From Ignavibacteriota bacterium (GTDB taxonomy: Bacteria > Bacteroidota > Ignavibacteria > Ignavibacteriales > Melioribacteraceae): a stretch of DNA of 64,000 nucleotides. This document shows, one piece after another, positions 19,186 through 28,488 of this stretch (its first letter is position 1; every line of letters begins with the position of its first letter). The stretch is taken from contig PDPT01000038.1 of the NCBI GenBank assembly GCA_002746605.1, forward strand, positions 24,940 to 88,939. The letters are read 5' to 3'. Below the pieces are notes generated by a model. The model searched no databases. It was not told the origin of the DNA and worked only from the letters and a program-made list of their open reading frames with translations. Made by a program: the position numbers and the translations under genes.

Positions 19186-19617
19186 TTGGAATTACCCTTA
19201 AAAAAAAATATTTTAAATCTTAATGAAATAGAAGAAATAGCTTATGCACTCTCAAAAAAATTTTCCGAAGGTGATGTCGTAATATTAAATGGAACTCTTG
19301 GTTCAGGCAAAACTACCTTAATTAAACTCATTTGTAAAAATTATTCTATCTTTGAAGTTAACAGTCCTTCATTTTCTCTGGTTAATGAATATAACGGAGA
19401 AAAAAAAGTTTATCATTTTGATTTCTACAGATTAGAAAAGATTGAAGAACTTTATGATATTGGTTTTGAAGATTATCTTAACGATAATCAAGCAATAATT
19501 TTTATTGAGTGGGGAAATTTAATGGAACAAATCTTACCTAAGAATAGATATGAAATAAATATTGAACTCTTAGATGAAGAAAAAAGAATATTAAAAATTC
19601 ATAGCCTAAATAAATGA
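19186..19617 (+). CDS. tsaE: TsaE, ATPase of the tRNA threonylcarbamoyladenosine (t6A) machinery
   Basis: A P-loop ATPase of 143 residues with Walker A GTLGSGKTTLIK and the family motif VNSPSFSLVNEY followed by HFDFYRLE and FIEWGN. TsaE binds the TsaB-TsaD complex and is needed for t6A37 formation on ANN-decoding tRNAs. The start is a TTG placed 1 nt after porX. The tsaB start codon overlaps its stop by 4 nt (ATGA), a clear coupled pair. TsaD is not in the window. Confidence 0.9.
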   Translation: MELPLKKNILNLNEIEEIAYALSKKFSEGDVVILNGTLGSGKTTLIKLICKNYSIFEVNSPSFSLVNEYNGEKKVYHFDFYRLEKIEELYDIGFEDYLNDNQAIIFIEWGNLMEQILPKNRYEINIELLDEEKRILKIHSLNK

Positions 19618-20267
19618 AAGAAAGAAAAATACTTACTATTGAAACTTCAGGCGAACTGTGCAGCATTGCATTAGTGTATAATGAAAATAAATTTGATGAA
19701 CGAAATATTCTAATGAAGCATATTCATTCGGAAAAATTAATTCCAATGATTGAAAGTATTTTAACTTCGAACAATATTAAAGCTAAAGATCTTAATCTTA
19801 TTGCTGTTTCTAATGGTCCCGGTTCATTTACCGGATTACGAATAGGAATGACAGTCGCTAAAGGAATTGCATTTGCTGCAAATTTACCGATAATTCCTAT
19901 ACCCACTTTCGAAGCACTTGCATTGGAAATATCAAGTTTTCTTCCTGATTCCCAAACATTCTGTATTATAAATAATGCAAATAGTGAAGAATGCTATTTC
20001 TCAAAATATGAAACAGAAGGCAATACTTTCAAAACTTTAATAGAGAATTCTTTAGTTAAAAAAGAAGAGCTAAAAAATAAAATTGATGCGGAAAATTTAA
20101 TTTACGGGAATTATCAGTTTAATAATAATGTTAAAAATATATGTTCCCCTCGTGCAACTTCTTTGGCAAAATGGATTTATTTATTTGGGGAAGATTTAGT
20201 AACTTTGGATTACGATTATTTAGAACCAAATTATTTAAAAAAGTTTAAGGTAAAAACAAAACAATGA
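19614..20267 (+). CDS. tsaB: TsaB, t6A tRNA modification scaffold protein
   Basis: ASKHA-fold protein (217 aa) with the TsaB signatures ILTIETSGELCSIAL at the N-terminus and VSNGPGSFTGLRIGMTVAKGIAF around residues 65-85. TsaB is the non-catalytic partner of TsaD in t6A synthesis. Its start overlaps the tsaE stop by 4 nt and its own stop overlaps the start of the DUF1573 gene by 4 nt, so the cluster is tightly coupled. The C-terminal half is shorter than the enterobacterial protein but typical for this lineage. Confidence 0.9.
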   Translation: MKERKILTIETSGELCSIALVYNENKFDERNILMKHIHSEKLIPMIESILTSNNIKAKDLNLIAVSNGPGSFTGLRIGMTVAKGIAFAANLPIIPIPTFEALALEISSFLPDSQTFCIINNANSEECYFSKYETEGNTFKTLIENSLVKKEELKNKIDAENLIYGNYQFNNNVKNICSPRATSLAKWIYLFGEDLVTLDYDYLEPNYLKKFKVKTKQ

Positions 20268-20974
20268 AAAATTTTTTATTCTGTTTCTTATTTGTTACTA
20301 GTCTCGGAATAGCTCAATTTGCAAATCCCCAAATAGCAACTTTAGAAGAATCCTTTGATTTTGGTGACATAAAGCGAGGAGAAATTGTTACACATAATTT
20401 CGTTTTATTTAACAGCGGAAGTGATACACTTAAAATTCTTAATGTTAAAGCATCTTGCGGATGTACTGCAGCAAAGCCTATAAAAAATAAATTGCTTCCG
20501 GGCGATTCAACTTCGGTAAAAGTAACTTTTAATTCTAAGGGAAGATTCGGTAAACAAAAAAAGTTCATCTATATTTTTTCTAATGATCCCAAGAATAAAC
20601 AAAAGCGACTTCAATTTACTGCTAATATTTTAACTGGAGCAACGGACAAACTAAATATGCCTGAAATTAAGTTATCCAAATACACGCATAATTTTGGAAA
20701 TATTGAAGAGGGACAGGTTTTGGATTTAACTATTCAAGTTAAAAATATAGGCAATAAAAATTTAGTAATTAAAAGAATCAAGTCTTCTTGTGGATGTACA
20801 GCCGTTTTAATGGCTGATAAAAATCTGGCACCCAATCAATCGAGTGATTTGAAAATAGAATTTAATAGCAAAGGATTAAGCGGACAAATAGCCAGAACAA
20901 TAACAATATATTCTAATGATTCGAAACACCCTTCGAGGGTAATTACATTAATAGCAAATATTAAAAAGGATTAA
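20264..20974 (+). CDS. DUF1573 periplasmic/secreted protein with two repeats
   Basis: A signal peptide ([16 protein letters not shown]) is followed by two tandem DUF1573 immunoglobulin-like domains. Each has the signature [15 protein letters not shown] or [13 protein letters not shown], then a Cys-Gly-Cys loop ([11 protein letters not shown] and [11 protein letters not shown]), then a P(G/N)xSxxxxxxFNSKG strand. The paired CGC loops are the family hallmark; role unknown, proposed to be an extracytoplasmic binding module. It is translationally coupled to tsaB and followed by accD after 5 nt. Confidence 0.85.
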   Translation: MKNFLFCFLFVTSLGIAQFANPQIATLEESFDFGDIKRGEIVTHNFVLFNSGSDTLKILNVKASCGCTAAKPIKNKLLPGDSTSVKVTFNSKGRFGKQKKFIYIFSNDPKNKQKRLQFTANILTGATDKLNMPEIKLSKYTHNFGNIEEGQVLDLTIQVKNIGNKNLVIKRIKSSCGCTAVLMADKNLAPNQSSDLKIEFNSKGLSGQIARTITIYSNDSKHPSRVITLIANIKKD

Positions 20975-20979
20975 ATTTT

Positions 20980-21819
20980 ATGGGATGGTTCAAAAGGTCT
21001 AAAGAAAATATTTCTCCAAAGAGTAAAAAATTAGATGTTCCGGATGGGCAATGGAGTAAGTGTGCTAAATGCGGAGAAATAATTTATGCCCGGCAATTAG
21101 AACTAAACTATTACGTTTGTTTTAAATGTAATCACCATTTTAGAGTTGGAAGCAAAGAATACATAGATTTGTTGTTCGATAAAAACTCATTTAAAGAACT
21201 TGATAAAAAAATGAAATCGAGCGATCCATTAGAATTTGAAGACACAAAAAAATATAACGATAGAATTTCTGCAACTATTAAAAAAAGTAAATTAAATGAT
21301 GCTGTAAAAACTGGAATAGGAAATATCAACGGAAGGAAAACGGCTTTTGCTTGTATGGATTTTAGATTTATTGGCGGAAGTATGGGTTCTGTAGTCGGTG
21401 AAAAAATTTCTCGTGCAATAGATAAAGCTTATAATAACAAAATTCCTATGATAATTATTTCTCAAAGTGGTGGAGCAAGAATGATGGAAGGAGCACTTTC
21501 TTTAATGCAAATGGCAAAAACCAGCAGTCGCCTTGCTCGTCTTTCGGAAGCAGGTTTGCCTTTCATTTCCATTTTAACAGACCCAACTACTGGTGGAACA
21601 ACAGCAAGTTATGCCATGCTTGGTGATGTAATTATTGCCGAACCAAATGCACTTATCGGTTTTGCGGGACCAAGGGTTATTAAGCAAACTATTGGACGTG
21701 ATTTACCTAAAGGATTTCAGCGTTCGGAATTTTTATTAGAAAATGGTTTTATCGATTTTATTGTTGAAAGAAAAAATCTAAAAGAAAAAATCTATCAATT
21801 GATACAATATATGAACTAA
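20980..21819 (+). CDS. accD: Acetyl-CoA carboxylase carboxyltransferase subunit beta
   Basis: Beta subunit of the acetyl-CoA carboxylase carboxyltransferase, first committed step of fatty acid synthesis. The N-terminal four-cysteine zinc ribbon is present (CAKCGEIIY ... CFKCNHHF), followed by the crotonase-fold core with [36 protein letters not shown] and the oxyanion-forming [11 protein letters not shown]. Length (279 aa) is normal. The alpha subunit gene accA is not in the window, and the biotin carboxylase/BCCP pair 30 kb away may belong to a different carboxylase. Confidence 0.93.
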   Translation: MGWFKRSKENISPKSKKLDVPDGQWSKCAKCGEIIYARQLELNYYVCFKCNHHFRVGSKEYIDLLFDKNSFKELDKKMKSSDPLEFEDTKKYNDRISATIKKSKLNDAVKTGIGNINGRKTAFACMDFRFIGGSMGSVVGEKISRAIDKAYNNKIPMIIISQSGGARMMEGALSLMQMAKTSSRLARLSEAGLPFISILTDPTTGGTTASYAMLGDVIIAEPNALIGFAGPRVIKQTIGRDLPKGFQRSEFLLENGFIDFIVERKNLKEKIYQLIQYMN

Positions 21820-22003
21820 TTTTATAAAATTTTGGCTTTAAGAAGTCAACTCTACAGAAAAATTAAATAAATATGCGTTACAACAATATGATGATTTGAA
21901 ACCGTACTTTGCATATTACGATATTTTTACCACCTAAAATACCACAATATTATTTTTATAATTTTGTTAAATTTGTATTTGCTAAATTTTACTATTAAGG
22001 TCT

Positions 22004-22990
22004 ATGAAAAGTAGAAAAAGAAGAATATTAAGTGGAATGCGTCCGACAGGGAAACTTCATCTTGGTCATTATGTGGGAGCATTAGAGAATTGGGTAAACC
22101 TTCAGGATGAGTATCAAAGTTACCACTTAATTGCTGATTTACATGTTTTAACTACTAACTTGGATACATCTAATATTTATAATAATACAATTGAAATGGT
22201 TATTGATTGGTTGGCAGTTGGACTTGATCCGAAGAAGAGTCCGTTTTTTAGGCAATCTAAAATAAAGGAGCATTACGAGCTATTTTTAGTTTTCTCGATG
22301 CTTGTAACAAAAGCCAGATTGGAAAGAAATCCAACGCTTAAAGACCAAGTTAGAGATTTAAATATTGAAAATATAATTTACGGTCATCTCGGTTATCCTA
22401 TTTTACAATCTGCGGATATTCTTTTGTACAAAGGTGAATTTGTACCTGTTGGAGAAGATCAAATTCCACATGTGGAAATTACAAGAGAAATAGCACGCAA
22501 ATTCAATAAAGAATATGGTAAAGTTTTTAGAGAGCCAAAACCTTTGCTTACAAAGTTTAGTAGATTAGTTGGTTTGGACGGAAATGCTAAAATGAGTAAA
22601 TCATTAAATAATACAATTTTGCTGTCTGATAAACCGGAAGATGTTCAGCAAAAATTAAAAAAAGCTAAAACCGATCCTCAAAAATTAAGGAGAAATGATC
22701 CGGGAAGACCAGAAGTTTGTCTTGTTTTCAGTTACCATAAAAAGTTTAATCTGGAAAAACTCGAACAAATTGAAAGTGGTTGTAAATCCGGTGAATTAGG
22801 CTGTGTCGATTGTAAAACGGAATGCTCTGCAAAAATAAATAGCTTTCTTGAACCAATCTTGGAAAAAAGAAGGTATTACGAAGAAAACTTGAACTTAGTT
22901 AAAGATATTTTGAGTGCAGGTGAAACAGAAGCGAAGAAAGTTGCCTCTCAAACAATGATTGAAGTTAGAGAAGCAATGCAGTTAGGATAA
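22004..22990 (+). CDS. trpS: Tryptophanyl-tRNA synthetase with probable Fe-S cysteine motif
   Basis: Class Ic aminoacyl-tRNA synthetase. The HIGH-type motif is PTGKLHLGHYVGAL and the KMSKS motif is AKMSKSLNN. Four cysteines at residues 239, 260, 267 and 270 give C-x20-C-x6-C-x2-C, close to the C-x22-C-x6-C-x2-C [4Fe-4S] site described in Thermotoga maritima TrpRS, where it sits by the anticodon-binding region. An extra Cys275 follows. Length (328 aa) is normal. The start follows a 180-nt gap, so it probably has its own promoter, and scpA begins 3 nt after its stop. Confidence 0.93.
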   Translation: MKSRKRRILSGMRPTGKLHLGHYVGALENWVNLQDEYQSYHLIADLHVLTTNLDTSNIYNNTIEMVIDWLAVGLDPKKSPFFRQSKIKEHYELFLVFSMLVTKARLERNPTLKDQVRDLNIENIIYGHLGYPILQSADILLYKGEFVPVGEDQIPHVEITREIARKFNKEYGKVFREPKPLLTKFSRLVGLDGNAKMSKSLNNTILLSDKPEDVQQKLKKAKTDPQKLRRNDPGRPEVCLVFSYHKKFNLEKLEQIESGCKSGELGCVDCKTECSAKINSFLEPILEKRRYYEENLNLVKDILSAGETEAKKVASQTMIEVREAMQLG

Positions 22991-22993
22991 ATT

Positions 22994-23713
22994 TTGTATA
23001 GAATTAAATTAAATACTTTTGAAGGTCCTTTAGATTTATTACTTTTTTTTATTCGAAGAGATGAATTGGATATTTACGATATTCCCATTTCTAAAATAAC
23101 AAAAGAGTTTATTGAGTATCTGCATCTTTTAGAGCAATTAGATTTAGAAATAGCAGGTGATTTTTTACTGATGGCTGCAACTTTGATGCAGATAAAAGTC
23201 CGTATGCTGCTCCCACGAGAAGTTGATGAGAAGGGCGAGGAAATTGATCCGAGAACTGATTTAGTAAATGCTTTAATTGAGTACAAACGCTATAAAGAAA
23301 TGACAGATGAATTTTCTTATCTTGAAGCTAATCAAATGAAAATTTATTACAGAGGAAATTACGAGAAAGATGAGAAAGAAAATTTGCCCGATTTGGATAT
23401 TGTGTTAAAGAATATTACACTTTATGATTTGATTAAATCTTTTCAATCGGCTATTGCAGAAAAACCAAAGGAAATTATACACGAAGTTAAAAAACTAAAC
23501 GTGAGTATTGATGACCAAATTATTTATATAAAAAATATGATTAAAAAAGAAAATAAACTTAATTTCATTAAGTTAGTAAAAGGAATAACAGAAAAAATGA
23601 AAGTTGTAATAACTTTTATAGCTCTTTTGGAACTAATAAAAATGGGTGAAGTTGGTTTGCGTGAATCCCAAAATTTTAACGATTTTGAAATTTATTCTTT
23701 GCAAAATGGATAA
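22994..23713 (+). CDS. scpA: ScpA, segregation and condensation protein (kleisin)
   Basis: Kleisin subunit of the SMC-ScpA-ScpB chromosome condensin. The N-terminus YRIKLNTFEGPLDLLLFFIRR is the family signature, followed by ISKITKEFIEYLHLLEQLDLEIAGDFLLMAATLMQIK; the C-terminal winged helix ends VVITFIALLELIKMGEVGLRESQNFNDFEI. The only reasonable start is a TTG at the conserved N-terminus. The C-terminus overlaps the scpB start by 8 nt. The SMC gene is not in the window. Confidence 0.93.
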   Translation: MYRIKLNTFEGPLDLLLFFIRRDELDIYDIPISKITKEFIEYLHLLEQLDLEIAGDFLLMAATLMQIKVRMLLPREVDEKGEEIDPRTDLVNALIEYKRYKEMTDEFSYLEANQMKIYYRGNYEKDEKENLPDLDIVLKNITLYDLIKSFQSAIAEKPKEIIHEVKKLNVSIDDQIIYIKNMIKKENKLNFIKLVKGITEKMKVVITFIALLELIKMGEVGLRESQNFNDFEIYSLQNG

Positions 23714-24356
23714 TATATATAAATCAATAATAGAAGCTCTTATTTTTGCTTCCGATGACCCTATAAATTCATCGGAAATTATAAAAGCCATAAAAGAAAT
23801 CGATGGGAACGATACCAAAATTACAAATACCGATGTACAAAAAAGCGTGGCAGAATTAAATGAAAAATATAACAATGAAGATACATCATTCAAAATTTTA
23901 TCAATAGCTGATGGATTTGTATTCGGTACTAAAAAAGAATATGCAAAATATGTAGGTTATCTTTCGACAGAAAAAAGTAAGCGGAAACTTAGTCAGGCTG
24001 CACTCGAAACTCTTTCAATTATTGCTTATAAACAACCGGTTACAAAACCTGAGATTGAGAGTATAAGAGGAGTAAATTCAGATTATATGATTAATACACT
24101 TTTGGAAAAAACTCTCATTACAATTATTGGCAGAGCTGAATCACTTGGCCGTCCGTTACTTTACGGAACAACTCGAGAATTTCTAATGTATTTTGGTCTC
24201 AATAAATTAACTGATTTACCTAAACCGAGAGAAATTAATGAAATTGTTAAAGATGCCGATTTTTTAGAGCAGAAAAGAAAAATTATGATGAATGATATAG
24301 AAGAAAATTTAGAAAAAGATTTAACAGATAGTGAAAATGATAGTTCGGTTGAATAA
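23706..24356 (+). CDS. scpB: ScpB, segregation and condensation protein
   Basis: Winged-helix ScpB that dimerises and wraps the ScpA kleisin. The ORF track begins at an upstream GTG (23646), but the family N-terminus is MDNIYKSIIEALIFASDDPI, so the ATG at 23706 is the start, overlapping scpA by 8 nt. The conserved core KLSQAALETLSIIAYKQPVTKPEIESIRGVNSD and the segment GRAESLGRPLLYGTTREFLMYFGL are intact. The C-terminal tail is acidic. The pseudouridine synthase start lies inside its 3' end. Confidence 0.92.
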   Translation: MDNIYKSIIEALIFASDDPINSSEIIKAIKEIDGNDTKITNTDVQKSVAELNEKYNNEDTSFKILSIADGFVFGTKKEYAKYVGYLSTEKSKRKLSQAALETLSIIAYKQPVTKPEIESIRGVNSDYMINTLLEKTLITIIGRAESLGRPLLYGTTREFLMYFGLNKLTDLPKPREINEIVKDADFLEQKRKIMMNDIEENLEKDLTDSENDSSVE

Positions 24357-25044
24357 ATATTTGTCTGAATGTGGAGCAGCATCCCGCAGAAAGTCCGACA
24401 AATTAATCTTAGAAGGAAGGGTTACTGTAAATGGGAGCATGGTTTTGGAGCTTGGCACCAAAATTGATTCCGATAATGATGAAGTCAAAATTGACGGCGA
24501 AAAATTAAAAATTCAAAAGAAACGATACTTTTTGCTTAATAAACCTAAAGGTGTAATTACTTCAACGAAGGATGAAAAAAATAGAACAACTGTCGTTGAT
24601 TTAATAAAAACAAGAGAAAAAATTTTTCCGGTAGGAAGATTGGATTTTAATACAACCGGTTTACTTTTACTTACAAACGATGGAGAATTTGCAAATTTCC
24701 TTACACATCCTAAAAATAAAATTGAAAGAGAATATTTAACTATTCTTGATAAACCATTAGAAAAAGAGGCTAAAGAAAAGTTACTTAAAGGAATTTATCT
24801 CGATAAAAGAAAGAGTTTTTTTACTAAAATAAGTTATCCAAAGAGAAATAATTTTTCTTATGTTAGTGCTACAACTATTGAAGGAAGAAATCACTTTGTT
24901 AAAAGAATGTTCAACCTTTTAGGTTATAGAGTTAAAGAGTTAGAAAGAATAAGATTCGGTAATTTTAATATTAGAAATATCGAAAGAGGAAGTTATATAC
25001 AATTAACTGAAAAAGAAATTAAGAAAATAATGCAAATAAAATAA
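24337..25044 (+). CDS. Pseudouridine synthase, RsuA/RluB family
   Basis: An N-terminal S4 RNA-binding domain (RLNKYLSECGAASRRKSDKLI) is followed by a catalytic domain with Asp in PVGRLDFNTTGLLLLTNDG. It isomerises uridine to pseudouridine in 23S or 16S rRNA; the short length (237 aa) and gene position beside scpAB favour RluB. The ORF track uses a GTG at 24331, but the ATG at 24337 is preferred. It overlaps scpB by 20 nt, a conserved neighbourhood in many bacteria. Confidence 0.88.
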   Translation: MIVRLNKYLSECGAASRRKSDKLILEGRVTVNGSMVLELGTKIDSDNDEVKIDGEKLKIQKKRYFLLNKPKGVITSTKDEKNRTTVVDLIKTREKIFPVGRLDFNTTGLLLLTNDGEFANFLTHPKNKIEREYLTILDKPLEKEAKEKLLKGIYLDKRKSFFTKISYPKRNNFSYVSATTIEGRNHFVKRMFNLLGYRVKELERIRFGNFNIRNIERGSYIQLTEKEIKKIMQIK

Positions 25045-25062
25045 ATACTGTTGGAGGAATAC

Positions 25063-26571
25063 TTGGAAAACCAATCCCACGAAAAAGAATTAAATACCTT
25101 GATTGAGAGACGTTTTGAAGAATTGGATGAAATCCAAAAAATGGGGATTTTACCTTATGAATACAAATATGATGTTGATTCTTATTCAATGCAGATAAAA
25201 AATAATTTTGAAAACTTTGAAAATAAAGATGTTAGCATTGCCGGAAGGTTAATGGCAATAAGAAAAATGGGCAAAGCTTCTTTTGCACAAATACAAGATA
25301 AAGAGGGAAAGATTCAAATTTATCTTAAGAGAGATGAACTTAATGAGCAATACACAATTTTTAAACTTCTGGATATTGGTGATATAATTGGAATAAAAGG
25401 ATTTGTTTTCAAAACCAGAACCGGAGAAATTTCTGTTCATACAAAAGAATTGAAGCTATTGGCAAAATCATTAAGACCAATTCCTATTGCCAAAGAAACT
25501 ACAGATGCGGATGGTAATAAAGTTATTCATGATCAATTTGCCGATAAAGAGTTACGGTACAGACAAAGATATGTAGATTTAATTGTTAATCCGGAAATTA
25601 AGAATGTATTTGTGAAGCGTTCAAAAATTATCTCTTCAATGAGAACTTTTTTGGATAATAATGAATTTCTCGAAGTTGAAACTCCCGTGCTCCAATCACT
25701 TTATGGCGGAGCAGCCGCACGTCCGTTTGTAACTCATCACAATGCTCTAGATATGAAATTGTATATGAGAATTGCTGATGAACTTTATCTAAAAAGATTA
25801 ATTGTCGGTGGATTTGATAGAGTTTATGAAATTGCAAAAGACTTTAGAAACGAGGGAATGGATAAAACCCACAATCCCGAATTCACAATGATGGAACTTT
25901 ATGTCGCTTACAAAGACTATGAATGGATGATGAAATTTGTAGAAAAAATGTTTCACCATATAATTCTGGAAGTTGTAGGTTCAGCCAAAGTTGATATTGA
26001 AGGTCAACAAATTGATTTTACACCACCTTGGAATAGAGTTTCTATGGTTAACGAACTTAAAAAAGAAACCGGAATTGATGTTTTGGAAATATCAAAAGAG
26101 GAATTAGCCAAAGAAGTTAAAAAACGAGGAGTTAAACTTTCGGGCAGTGAAAGTAAAGGAAAACTTATAGATGAATTATTTTCTGAAGTTGTTGAAGCAA
26201 AACTTATTCAACCGACATTTGTTACAGATTATCCGGTTGAACTTTCTCCACTTGCTAAAAAGCACAGAACAAAAAAAGGTCTTGTAGAAAGGTTCGAAGG
26301 TTTTGTAATGGGAAGAGAAATCTGCAATGCCTTTAGTGAGTTAAACGATCCGATTGACCAAAAAGAAAGGTTTGTGGAGCAAGCAAGATTTAAAGATGAA
26401 GGTGATGAAGAAGCTCATCAAATTGATGAAGATTATGTAAGAGCTTTAGAATACGGAATGCCGCCAACAGCTGGTTTGGGAGTTGGAATTGACAGGCTTG
26501 TAATGTTGTTCACAAATCAAGTTTCAATCAGAGATGTAATTTTATTTCCACAAATGAGACCTGAGAAATAA
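25063..26571 (+). CDS. lysS: Lysyl-tRNA synthetase, class II
   Basis: An OB-fold anticodon domain ([24 protein letters not shown]) is followed by a class II core with motif 2 [19 protein letters not shown] and motif 3 [13 protein letters not shown]. The ORF track starts at a TTG at 25051, but TTGGAGG lies 6 nt before a second in-frame TTG at 25063, so that is the likelier start ([21 protein letters not shown]). About 502 residues, full length. It follows the pseudouridine synthase by 18 nt. Confidence 0.93.
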   Translation: MENQSHEKELNTLIERRFEELDEIQKMGILPYEYKYDVDSYSMQIKNNFENFENKDVSIAGRLMAIRKMGKASFAQIQDKEGKIQIYLKRDELNEQYTIFKLLDIGDIIGIKGFVFKTRTGEISVHTKELKLLAKSLRPIPIAKETTDADGNKVIHDQFADKELRYRQRYVDLIVNPEIKNVFVKRSKIISSMRTFLDNNEFLEVETPVLQSLYGGAAARPFVTHHNALDMKLYMRIADELYLKRLIVGGFDRVYEIAKDFRNEGMDKTHNPEFTMMELYVAYKDYEWMMKFVEKMFHHIILEVVGSAKVDIEGQQIDFTPPWNRVSMVNELKKETGIDVLEISKEELAKEVKKRGVKLSGSESKGKLIDELFSEVVEAKLIQPTFVTDYPVELSPLAKKHRTKKGLVERFEGFVMGREICNAFSELNDPIDQKERFVEQARFKDEGDEEAHQIDEDYVRALEYGMPPTAGLGVGIDRLVMLFTNQVSIRDVILFPQMRPEK

Positions 26572-26751
26572 AGATTTATCTCTGTTAAAAAATGAAAATG
26601 GAATTCTAACTTGTATTCTTGATTATGAAAACAACAAAGTAAATTATTATGGAAAAGTTAGAGTTCCTCATTAAAGAATTAATGTAAAATAAATGGAATG
26701 CTTTATTTTATTGCAGAAGAGAAACATAATTTATAAAAAAGGGATAGCTAT

Positions 26752-27744
26752 ATGCATAAAAAAATAAGATTGCATTATAAAGCAAAAGTATTTTTTTTAT
26801 CTCTTTTTTTTATAAGCTTTCCAAAATTTGCTCAACAAGATTCAGTACATTTTACAAATTCTCCAAGAATTCCGTTAAGTTTAATGAGCAGAAAAATTCC
26901 AGCAAATGTTAATTCATTTCGGACAAAAATTAATTATCCTGTATTGGCAGGAATAACTCTCGGATATTCAGCAAGTATCTATAAAATTACTAATTACTAC
27001 AAAAATACTTGGTGGAAAACAGATTCAAATTATATTTATGATAAAAGTTTTAATGTAGTTTCTGATAACCAATATGCTTTGAACATTGATAAATTCGGAC
27101 ATGCTTTTGGTTCTGCTGTTATATCTCATTTTTTGTCTGCAGGTTTTGAGGCTTCCAATTTTGAGGAAGAAACTGCAGTTTGGCTTGGAGCTATAGGTGG
27201 GTTTGGAATGCAATTATATGTTGAAATTCAGGATGGTTATTCTCCCAAAGATAAGTTAACCGGTAAGCCAAAGTGGGGATTTAGCCCGGGTGATGCAATC
27301 GCTGACTTATTGGGAGCAAGTTATTTTGTGGCACGTTATTATTACCCGTTTCTCAACAATTTTCAGATGCGAGTAAGTTATTATCCTTCGGATGATTTGT
27401 TAAATGGGAAAAAACCCGATAACAATTTTTCTGATGATTACGAAGGGCAAAAATTGTGGTTAGCAGTTAGAATGAAAAACTTACTCCCCAAAAATATTTC
27501 AGAATATTGGCCTCAATTCTTAATGTTATCACTTGGTTATCATGTAAGTGGAATTGATAAGAATTCTACTGTTAAGGATATTGAGCCTCATTATTATCTT
27601 GCACTAGATTTTGATGCCGAAGTAATTCCACTTTATGGAAAATTTTGGTCATTTATAAAAAACACATTGAACTACATTCATTTTCCAATGCCGGGCATTG
27701 AATTTTCTAAAGAAGGAATTAAGTTTGCACTTATTATTTTTTAA
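26752..27744 (+). CDS. DUF2279 (YfiM-like) envelope protein
   Basis: A hydrophobic signal segment (VFFLSLFFISFPKFAQQD) is followed by a domain with NIDKFGHAFGSAVISHFLSAGFE and WGFSPGDAIADLLGASYFVARYYYPFL, the conserved Asp/His-Ser-Asp pattern of DUF2279/YfiM proteins. The C-terminal third, with short amphipathic strands and a final aliphatic-Phe tail, may be barrel-like. Function unknown; the domain is often found in envelope contexts. It is followed by a glycosyltransferase after 3 nt and a Wzi-like barrel, suggesting a role in surface polysaccharide or envelope maintenance. Confidence 0.7.
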   Translation: MHKKIRLHYKAKVFFLSLFFISFPKFAQQDSVHFTNSPRIPLSLMSRKIPANVNSFRTKINYPVLAGITLGYSASIYKITNYYKNTWWKTDSNYIYDKSFNVVSDNQYALNIDKFGHAFGSAVISHFLSAGFEASNFEEETAVWLGAIGGFGMQLYVEIQDGYSPKDKLTGKPKWGFSPGDAIADLLGASYFVARYYYPFLNNFQMRVSYYPSDDLLNGKKPDNNFSDDYEGQKLWLAVRMKNLLPKNISEYWPQFLMLSLGYHVSGIDKNSTVKDIEPHYYLALDFDAEVIPLYGKFWSFIKNTLNYIHFPMPGIEFSKEGIKFALIIF

Positions 27745-27747
27745 TTT

Positions 27748-28479
27748 ATGATTAAATACAGTATAATTATACCGACATTAAACGAAGAAAAACTGCTCCC
27801 AAATCTTCTTGAAACCTTATCCGATTCTGAATTTAAAAAAAAATATGAATATGAAATAATTATTTCCGATGGAGGGAGCACGGACTCAACTATTCTTGTT
27901 GCTGAAAAATATGCGGATAAAATAATAGAAATAAATAATGATGAAAAACAAAATATTGCTATGGGAAGAAATATTGGTGCCCAAAATGCCTCTGGTGAAT
28001 TTTTCATTTTCTTCAACGGAGATATCTATCCTAAAAATTTAGAAAAAGTATTCAAAAAAATTGAAGATAAAATTATCAATTCCGATTATGCTGCTATAAG
28101 TTCTTTTGTTAAAGTTTTCCCTGATGAAGAAAAATTTATTGATAAAATATTTTCTACATTTTATAGTTATTATTTTTGGTCATTAAATATTTTTGGCTTG
28201 GGAATGGGAAGGGGAGAATGCCATATTTTAAGCAGAAAAATTTTTGAAGAATTCGGCGGTTACAATGAAAATCTTGCAGCAGGGGAAGATTTTGATTTAT
28301 ACAAAAGAATAAGAAAAAAATATAAAATTTATACGGCGAGAGACTTAATAGTTTACGAATCACCAAGACGTTACAGAAAATTAGGACATTTTAGAATCCT
28401 TTTTACATGGTTAATAAATAGTATTTATATTATTTTTACAAAAAAATCGAAATCAAATGAATGGAAACCTATAAGGTAA
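27748..28479 (+). CDS. Glycosyltransferase family 2
   Basis: GT-A fold inverting glycosyltransferase. The N-terminus YSIIIPTLNEEKLLPNLLETL is the GT2 signature, followed by EIIISDGGSTDST (nucleotide-sugar binding), the Asp in FFNGDIYP equivalent to the DXD region, and GEDFDLYKRIRKK, which supplies the catalytic acidic residue region. A C-terminal hydrophobic stretch (FRILFTWLINSIYIIF) could dock it to the membrane. The acceptor cannot be told. It sits between the DUF2279 gene and a Wzi-like outer membrane protein. Confidence 0.85.
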   Translation: MIKYSIIIPTLNEEKLLPNLLETLSDSEFKKKYEYEIIISDGGSTDSTILVAEKYADKIIEINNDEKQNIAMGRNIGAQNASGEFFIFFNGDIYPKNLEKVFKKIEDKIINSDYAAISSFVKVFPDEEKFIDKIFSTFYSYYFWSLNIFGLGMGRGECHILSRKIFEEFGGYNENLAAGEDFDLYKRIRKKYKIYTARDLIVYESPRRYRKLGHFRILFTWLINSIYIIFTKKSKSNEWKPIR

Positions 28480-28488
28480 AATTAAAAA

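Noticed and set aside
21818-21831. Palindrome AATTTTATAAAATT after accD
   Set aside because: Purely AT, no loop and no clear U-tract; too weak to call a terminator.
23646-23705. N-terminal extension of ScpB in the ORF track
   Set aside because: The extension is read from inside scpA and does not match the family; the ATG at 23706 gives the conserved N-terminus.
26576-26674. A 32-codon open stretch after lysS (LLKNENGILTCILDYENN...)
   Set aside because: It has no start codon, is short and matches no family I recognise; it could be a relic, but AT-rich chance is as likely.
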